64,000 nucleotides of DNA from an uncultured Alphaproteobacteria bacterium (GTDB lineage: Bacteria > Pseudomonadota > Alphaproteobacteria > Rhizobiales > Ancalomicrobiaceae). The notes beneath the pieces are model-generated. The model ran no database searches, was not told where the DNA came from, and saw only the letters and a program-made list of their open reading frames with translations. Within the stretch, counting starts at the first letter, position 1; every line of letters starts with the position of its first letter. Location: positions 8,623-72,622 of the forward strand of contig CALBKH010000096.1 in NCBI GenBank assembly GCA_937892955.1, given 5' to 3'. A program made the translations under genes and the position numbers. Below are positions 57,069 to 64,000 of this stretch, one piece after another.

Positions 57069-57638
57069 TCAGAACGGGATCTCGTCGTCCATGTCGGCGG
57101 ACGGCGGCGGATTGTTGAAACCGCCGGAGCGCTGCCCGCCCCCGCCGCCGCCCGAGCGCGCCTGCGACCCGCCGCCACCACCGTAGCCGCCGCGACCGCC
57201 GCCGCCGCCCCGGCCGTAGCCGCCACCGAAGTCGTCGCCGCCACCACCGAAGTCGTCGCCACCACCGGCGCCGCCGCGGCCGCCGCCGGGGCTGTCGAGC
57301 ATGGTCAGCGTCGAGTTGAAGCCCTGCAGCACCACCTCGGTCGAATAGCGCTTCTGGCCCTGCTGGTCCTCCCACTCGCGGGTCTGCAGCGCGCCCTCGA
57401 TGTAGACCTTCATGCCCTTCTTCAGATACTGCTCGCAGACCTTGGCGAGACCCTCGTTGAAGATCACCACCCGGTGCCACTCGGTCTTCTCGCGCCGTTC
57501 GCCGGAGTTGCGGTCGCGCCAGCTCTCGGAGGTGGCGATGCGCAGGTTGACGATCGGCCGGCCGTCCTGGGTCCGGCGGATCTCCGGATCGGCGCCGAGA
57601 TTGCCGACGAGAATGACCTTGTTCACGCTGCCCGACAT
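57069..57638 (-). CDS. ssb: Single-stranded DNA-binding protein
   Basis: 189 residues. The OB fold (about 1-115) starts SGSVNKVILVGNLGADPEIR and includes SWRDRNSGERREKTEWHRVV and YIEGALQTREWEDQQGQKRY. A flexible glycine-rich linker with two GGGDDFGGG-like repeats follows. The C-terminal tip MDDEIPF is the acidic docking peptide for replication and repair partners. The start MSGSVNKV at 57638 is standard. It is divergent from uvrA, as in many proteobacteria, and may share the SOS box. Confidence 0.96.
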   Translation of the reverse strand: MSGSVNKVILVGNLGADPEIRRTQDGRPIVNLRIATSESWRDRNSGERREKTEWHRVVIFNEGLAKVCEQYLKKGMKVYIEGALQTREWEDQQGQKRYSTEVVLQGFNSTLTMLDSPGGGRGGAGGGDDFGGGGDDFGGGYGRGGGGGRGGYGGGGGSQARSGGGGGGQRSGGFNNPPPSADMDDEIPF

Positions 57639-58066
57639 GTCGTCCTCCCGACCGCGCCCACCGGCGGGTCCGTCATCCGGCCACCCCACCCGGCGGCCGC
57701 CTTCCTGTCTCCCGACGCCCCTACCCCTCGTGGCCGAGAGGCACGGAATCGCCGATCTTCCCACAAGCTCTAGACCCTCCCTCCGTCGGCGGCGACGCGA
57801 CCGGCGGTCCGAAACGCCGCCGCGAGACGTTCTCCACAGGCTTGTCCACAGCCCCGGCCCGCAACGCTTCCCCGCGCCCACCGCGAAGCTCCTCGAGCTA
57901 ACATGCCGCCGGCGCGAAGGCGGCCGGGACCGCTTGCCTTTGTTCCTCTTATGTTCTATTCGATGAACCACGACGGCGCAAGCCCGGATTCGGGAGCCCG
58001 GCGCGGAACGACGCGAGGCCGAAGCGCACCAGCGCGGCGACCGATCGCGAGGATCGCGGAGACGAA
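57639..58066. other. Divergent ssb-uvrA control region
   Basis: 428 bases without a gene. It contains the LexA box (57942-57956). It also has two DnaA-box-like words on the plus strand, TTCTCCACA (57830-57838) and TTGTCCACA (57842-57850). Core promoter boxes are not clear by eye. Confidence 0.5.
57942..57956. promoter_or_regulatory. LexA (SOS) box GTTC-N7-GTTC
   Basis: GTTC CTCTTAT GTTC matches the alphaproteobacterial LexA consensus exactly. It is 110 bases before uvrA and about 300 before the divergent ssb, and lies in an AT-rich patch likely to hold the uvrA promoter. DNA-damage induction of uvrA is expected. Confidence 0.8.
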
Positions 58067-61015
<2,949 letters not shown>

Positions 61016-61506
61016 TGTCGGCGCCGGGCGACGCCACGCCAGGACCGGCCTCCACGGATCGGTGCCGGCCATGCGTCCGGAGAAGTCTCGTGATCACAGA
61101 CCGCTTCTTTTTGCATGCTCGACATGCGGTCGAGCTGCTGTGTAGGACAGCGAACTTGTCCTATCTGGAGACATGGAACGGTTCGAACGTTTCGCTGGCC
61201 GCGTGATCCCTCCCGACGCGACCGGATCTTGAAACGGACCCGTCGATCGGACCGGGGATACCCTCCCCGATCGGCCGTTCGCCCATCCGCTCTGCGGATG
61301 GCGGCTCGGAGCGCGTATCTCCTCCCCCGCGCCCGAGCGACCCGGACGAGCCTCCTCCCGGTTCGTCCCGGTTTTTCGAACGCCCGCCGGCTCCTCCCGC
61401 CGGCGGGCGTTTCGATTCACACCAGAGGCGGGAGGTCCCGGACCGAGACCGAATGGCGGCCCGTCGACGGAGCGCCGTAGCGGCGTCGCGCGCTTTCCGC
61501 CCGGGT
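61016..61506. other. Structured intergenic region after uvrA
   Basis: 491 bases without a credible gene. Between 61110 and 61185 there are dyads GCTCGA-N7-TCGAGC (about 61117-61135), TAGGACA-N7-TGTCCTA (61143-61163) and GGTTCGAACG (about 61170-61180). A terminator-like hairpin lies at 61379-61411. A small RNA or leftover repeat is possible. Confidence 0.4.
61379..61411. terminator. Hairpin between uvrA and the lipoprotein gene
   Basis: AACGCCCGCCGG (61379-61390) pairs perfectly with CCGGCGGGCGTT (61400-61411) around a 9-base loop; TTCGATT follows on the plus strand and AAAAA-type bases precede. It probably ends transcription from one or both convergent genes. Confidence 0.6.
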
Positions 61507-62223
61507 TCAGTCGGTCGGATCGACGTAGGCGAGCGAGAACCACTTCTCCAGCGGCATGATGTCGATGCGATCGCCGCTGTCGCGCATCCAGCTGTCGGCG
61601 ACCCAGTCGATGTCGGTGGTCTTGTCGGTCATCACCGCCGTGGCGTGGGCATAGAGGAAGGCGCCGCGTGATTCCGGCCGCCGGACGCGGTGATGCCGCA
61701 GAAGTCCGTTCCCCTCGAGCCAGGTGAGCAGCGTCGTGGTGTTGGTCGCCTCGTCGATGCAGTCGGTCTGCCCCGGCTTGTGGGCGTCCTTCAATTCGGA
61801 GCCGCGATGGTCGGGCGGCGCGCCGATGACGCTGTCCGCCTTCTTCTCCCACCACTGATCGGCGAGATTGATCGCCACGCGCTCGTCCGCCGGCGACGCC
61901 TTGTGCCCGTCGAAGATCTTCTTCAGATGGGCGATGTCCGCCTCACCGAACGGAATGGTCGTCTTGAACTCGCAGCCGAAGCCGTGACAGTAGGGCAGAT
62001 GGTCGCTCGCCGGCAGGGCGATGCCGCGCTCCCGCGCCCAACTCTTGGCCTCGTCCGAAATGCCGCTGCGCACATCGTCCCGACCGCCCCCGCGCACCGA
62101 GCCGGTCGCGATCGGATCGACCTCGGAGGTCAGCGCCACCTTGGGCTTCTCCTCCTTGCCGTCGGACTTACACCCGGCGAGCCCGAAGCCGGCCACCAGG
62201 ATCGCCAGGAATGCCGCGCGCAT
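61507..62223 (-). CDS. Lipoprotein with a transglutaminase/papain-like Cys-His-Asp set
   Basis: 238 residues. A lipoprotein signal (MRAAFLAILVAGFGLAGC, lipid-bearing C18 after the lipobox LAG) puts it in the cell envelope. I do not recognise a named family. The C-terminal half shows TDCIDEATNTTTLLTWLEGNGL (C155), AHATAV (H193) and WVADSW (D210), in the order and spacing of transglutaminase-like cysteine peptidases. A nearer pair, C79 and C84 (YCHGFGC), could form a disulfide. The start MRAAFLA at 62223 gives a clean signal peptide; 12 earlier codons would spoil it. Confidence 0.82.
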   Translation of the reverse strand: MRAAFLAILVAGFGLAGCKSDGKEEKPKVALTSEVDPIATGSVRGGGRDDVRSGISDEAKSWARERGIALPASDHLPYCHGFGCEFKTTIPFGEADIAHLKKIFDGHKASPADERVAINLADQWWEKKADSVIGAPPDHRGSELKDAHKPGQTDCIDEATNTTTLLTWLEGNGLLRHHRVRRPESRGAFLYAHATAVMTDKTTDIDWVADSWMRDSGDRIDIMPLEKWFSLAYVDPTD

Positions 62224-62467
62224 GGATACCTCTCGGACTGGAGCGAATCGGTCGATCACGGCTTCCCATTAAATAGCTTCTCCACAGTCGTTCCACAGGC
62301 AATATCTGCCCAGTGGCGGCGGAAAACCGCCGCGGTTCGCGCCTCGCCCGTGGGGCGGCGAGACGGCCGCACGGACCGATCCGCGCCGCCGTCCACGGCC
62401 GCGGTCGGCGCGGGCGGACGCGAAAATCCGCTTCGCTCCCGCGCCCGCGGATGCTAACCGGAGCGGC

Positions 62468-63898
62468 ATGATCGACACCTCCAAGTCCCCCTCGCCCGTC
62501 CACGTCGTCGGCGGCGGCCTCGCCGGCTCGGAAGCCGCCTGGGCGCTCGCCGGCCGCGGCGTCCCCGTCGTCCTCCACGAGATGCGCCCGGTGCGTGGCA
62601 CCGAAGCGCACCGGACCGATCGGCTGGGCGAACTCGTCTGCTCCAACTCGCTGCGCTCCGACGACGCCGAGACCAACGCGGTCGGCGTCCTCCATGCCGA
62701 GTTGCGAGCCTGCGGCTCGATCGTCATGGCCGCCGCCGACGCCCATCAGGTGCCGGCCGGCGGCGCGCTCGCCGTCGATCGCGAGGCCTTCGCCGCCGCG
62801 ATCACCGAGGCGCTCGAGCGCCATCCGCTGATCGAGATCCGCCGCGAGGAGATCGCCGGCCTGCCCGACGCCGCCTGGGACAGCGTCGTCGTCGCCACCG
62901 GCCCCCTCACCTCGCCGGCGCTCGCCGCGGCCGTCGCCGCCCTCACCGGCGAGAAGGAGCTGGCCTTCTTCGACGCCATCGCCCCGATCGTCCATTTCGA
63001 CAGTATCGACATGGGCAAGGCGTGGATGCAGTCGCGCTACGACAAGGCCGGCCCCGGCGGCACCGGCGCCGACTACCTCAACTGCCCGATGAACCGCGAG
63101 GAATACGAAGCCTTCGTCGACGCGCTCATCACCGGCGACAAGGTCTCCTTCAAGGACTGGGAGGCGACGACGCCCTATTTCGACGGTTGCCTGCCGGTCG
63201 AGGTGATGGCCGAGCGCGGCCGCGAGACGCTCCGCCACGGCCCGATGAAGCCGGTCGGCCTCACCGACCCGCGCAACCCGACGGTCAAGCCCCACGCCAT
63301 CGTCCAACTGCGCCAGGACAACGCCTTCGGCACGCTGTGGAACCTCGTCGGCTTCCAGACCAAGCTGAAGCACGGCGAGCAGGTTCGGGTGTTCCGCATG
63401 ATCCCCGGGCTCGAGAACGCCGAGTTCGCCCGGCTCGGCGGCCTCCACCGCAACACCTACCTGAACTCGCCGAAGCTGCTCGATGCGTCTCTGCGGCTGA
63501 AGTCCGAGCCGCGGCTGCGCTTCGCCGGCCAGATCACCGGCTGCGAGGGTTATGTCGAGAGCGCCGCCATCGGCCATCTCGCCGGGCGCTTCGCCGCCGC
63601 CGACCGTCTCGGCCGCGCCCCCCTGCCGCCGCCGACGACGACCGCCATGGGCGCGCTGCTCGGCCACATCACCGGCGGCCACCTCGCCGAGAGCGGCGAG
63701 GAAGCCGCCGGCGGCCGGCCGCGCGCCTTCCAGCCGATGAACGTCAACTTCGGCCTCTTTCCGCCGATCGAGGCGCCGAAGACCAAGGACGGCCGCCGCC
63801 TGCGCGGCTCCGAGAAGACGGTGGAAAAGAAGCGCGCCATGGCCGCCCGCGCCCGCGCCGATCTCGCCGCCTGGAACGCCGCCGAAGCGCAGACGTGA
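62468..63898 (+). CDS. trmFO: Methylenetetrahydrofolate-tRNA-(uracil-5-)-methyltransferase TrmFO
   Basis: 476 residues. TrmFO uses methylenetetrahydrofolate and FADH2 to form ribothymidine at position 54 of tRNA. The FAD motif is VHVVGGGLAGSEAAWALAGRG, followed by EMRPVRGTEAHRTDRLGELVCSNSLRSDD, whose cysteine is catalytic. Further signatures are YLNCPMNREEYEAFVDALI and FAGQITGCEGYVESAAIGHLAGR. The C-terminus NFGLFPP is conserved. The 102 bases that follow to the window end show no feature. Confidence 0.96.
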   Translation: MIDTSKSPSPVHVVGGGLAGSEAAWALAGRGVPVVLHEMRPVRGTEAHRTDRLGELVCSNSLRSDDAETNAVGVLHAELRACGSIVMAAADAHQVPAGGALAVDREAFAAAITEALERHPLIEIRREEIAGLPDAAWDSVVVATGPLTSPALAAAVAALTGEKELAFFDAIAPIVHFDSIDMGKAWMQSRYDKAGPGGTGADYLNCPMNREEYEAFVDALITGDKVSFKDWEATTPYFDGCLPVEVMAERGRETLRHGPMKPVGLTDPRNPTVKPHAIVQLRQDNAFGTLWNLVGFQTKLKHGEQVRVFRMIPGLENAEFARLGGLHRNTYLNSPKLLDASLRLKSEPRLRFAGQITGCEGYVESAAIGHLAGRFAAADRLGRAPLPPPTTTAMGALLGHITGGHLAESGEEAAGGRPRAFQPMNVNFGLFPPIEAPKTKDGRRLRGSEKTVEKKRAMAARARADLAAWNAAEAQT

Positions 63899-64000
63899 CG
63901 CGATCGCCGACCGCGGCGGACCCGGCGGCGTTCGGCGGCGCCGTTTCATACCAGCCGGATGAATTTCTGACTCGTGGGGGATTTTCACGAAGGCGCGAAG

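Noticed and set aside
57069..57310. Glycine-rich repeats in the 3' part of ssb as a possible CRISPR-like or tandem repeat array
   Set aside because: They encode the ordinary flexible linker of SSB and end in the canonical acidic tip.

Overview
The window is a GC-rich piece of chromosome, almost certainly from an alphaproteobacterium and probably from the order Hyphomicrobiales (Rhizobiales). The evidence is a 14-subunit-type nuo operon with separate nuoC and nuoD, a GTTC-N7-GTTC LexA box in front of uvrA, TrmFO, a QuiC-type dehydroshikimate dehydratase with high-affinity branched-chain-type ABC transport, and FosX of the rhizobial type. The genus is not decided by the sequence. No phage, insertion sequence or CRISPR array is visible.

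Layout. (1) 1-13447, minus strand: the complex I operon nuoA-B-C-x-D-E-F-G-H-y-I-J-K-L-M, running off the left edge, with two small unassigned membrane-protein genes (x after nuoC, y after nuoH). (2) 14153-14229: tRNA-Asp(GTC) behind its own promoter. (3) 14438-23708: a molybdenum/tungsten-cofactor island. It holds a MoaD/ThiS-like protein without a diglycine tail, a degenerate MoeA paralogue overlapping a MoeA-periplasmic-binding-domain fusion, a sensor-less ModE-type regulator, and a divergent operon for a tungsten aldehyde oxidoreductase: four-cluster polyferredoxin, tungstopterin catalytic subunit and FAD/NAD subunit, followed by a canonical MoaD and an unknown 116-residue protein. (4) 23742-31588, minus strand: a seven-gene catabolic operon (quiC, substrate-binding protein, livH-M-G-F, Gfo/Idh dehydrogenase), probably for uptake and breakdown of a quinate/shikimate-type compound, with two related dyads at its promoter. 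(5) 31833-40323: response regulator, fosX, RluA-type pseudouridine synthase, glpD, DUF1330 protein, class II glutamine amidotransferase, glycosyltransferase, class III aminotransferase. (6) 40324-52690: chemoreceptor, opgG-opgH for osmoregulated periplasmic glucans, dprA, an alpha/beta hydrolase, DEAD-box helicase, diguanylate cyclase, periplasmic cyclophilin, coaD. (7) 53320-63898: gyrA, marC-like gene, ssb, uvrA with an SOS box, a lipoprotein with a transglutaminase-like Cys-His-Asp set, trmFO.

How the parts fit. Complex I re-oxidises NADH. The tungsten enzyme would oxidise aldehydes and pass electrons through the polyferredoxin to NAD+, with its cofactor helped by the neighbouring MoaD/MoeA proteins and its promoter probably under the adjacent ModE-type protein. 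The most interesting parts are this tungsten locus with its odd cofactor proteins and operator-like promoter, the small proteins inside the nuo operon, the two-operator promoter of the quiC operon, the 160-bp inverted-repeat element at 18177-18336 and the predicted papain/transglutaminase-fold lipoprotein. Functions are inferred from sequence read by eye; no database search was run.
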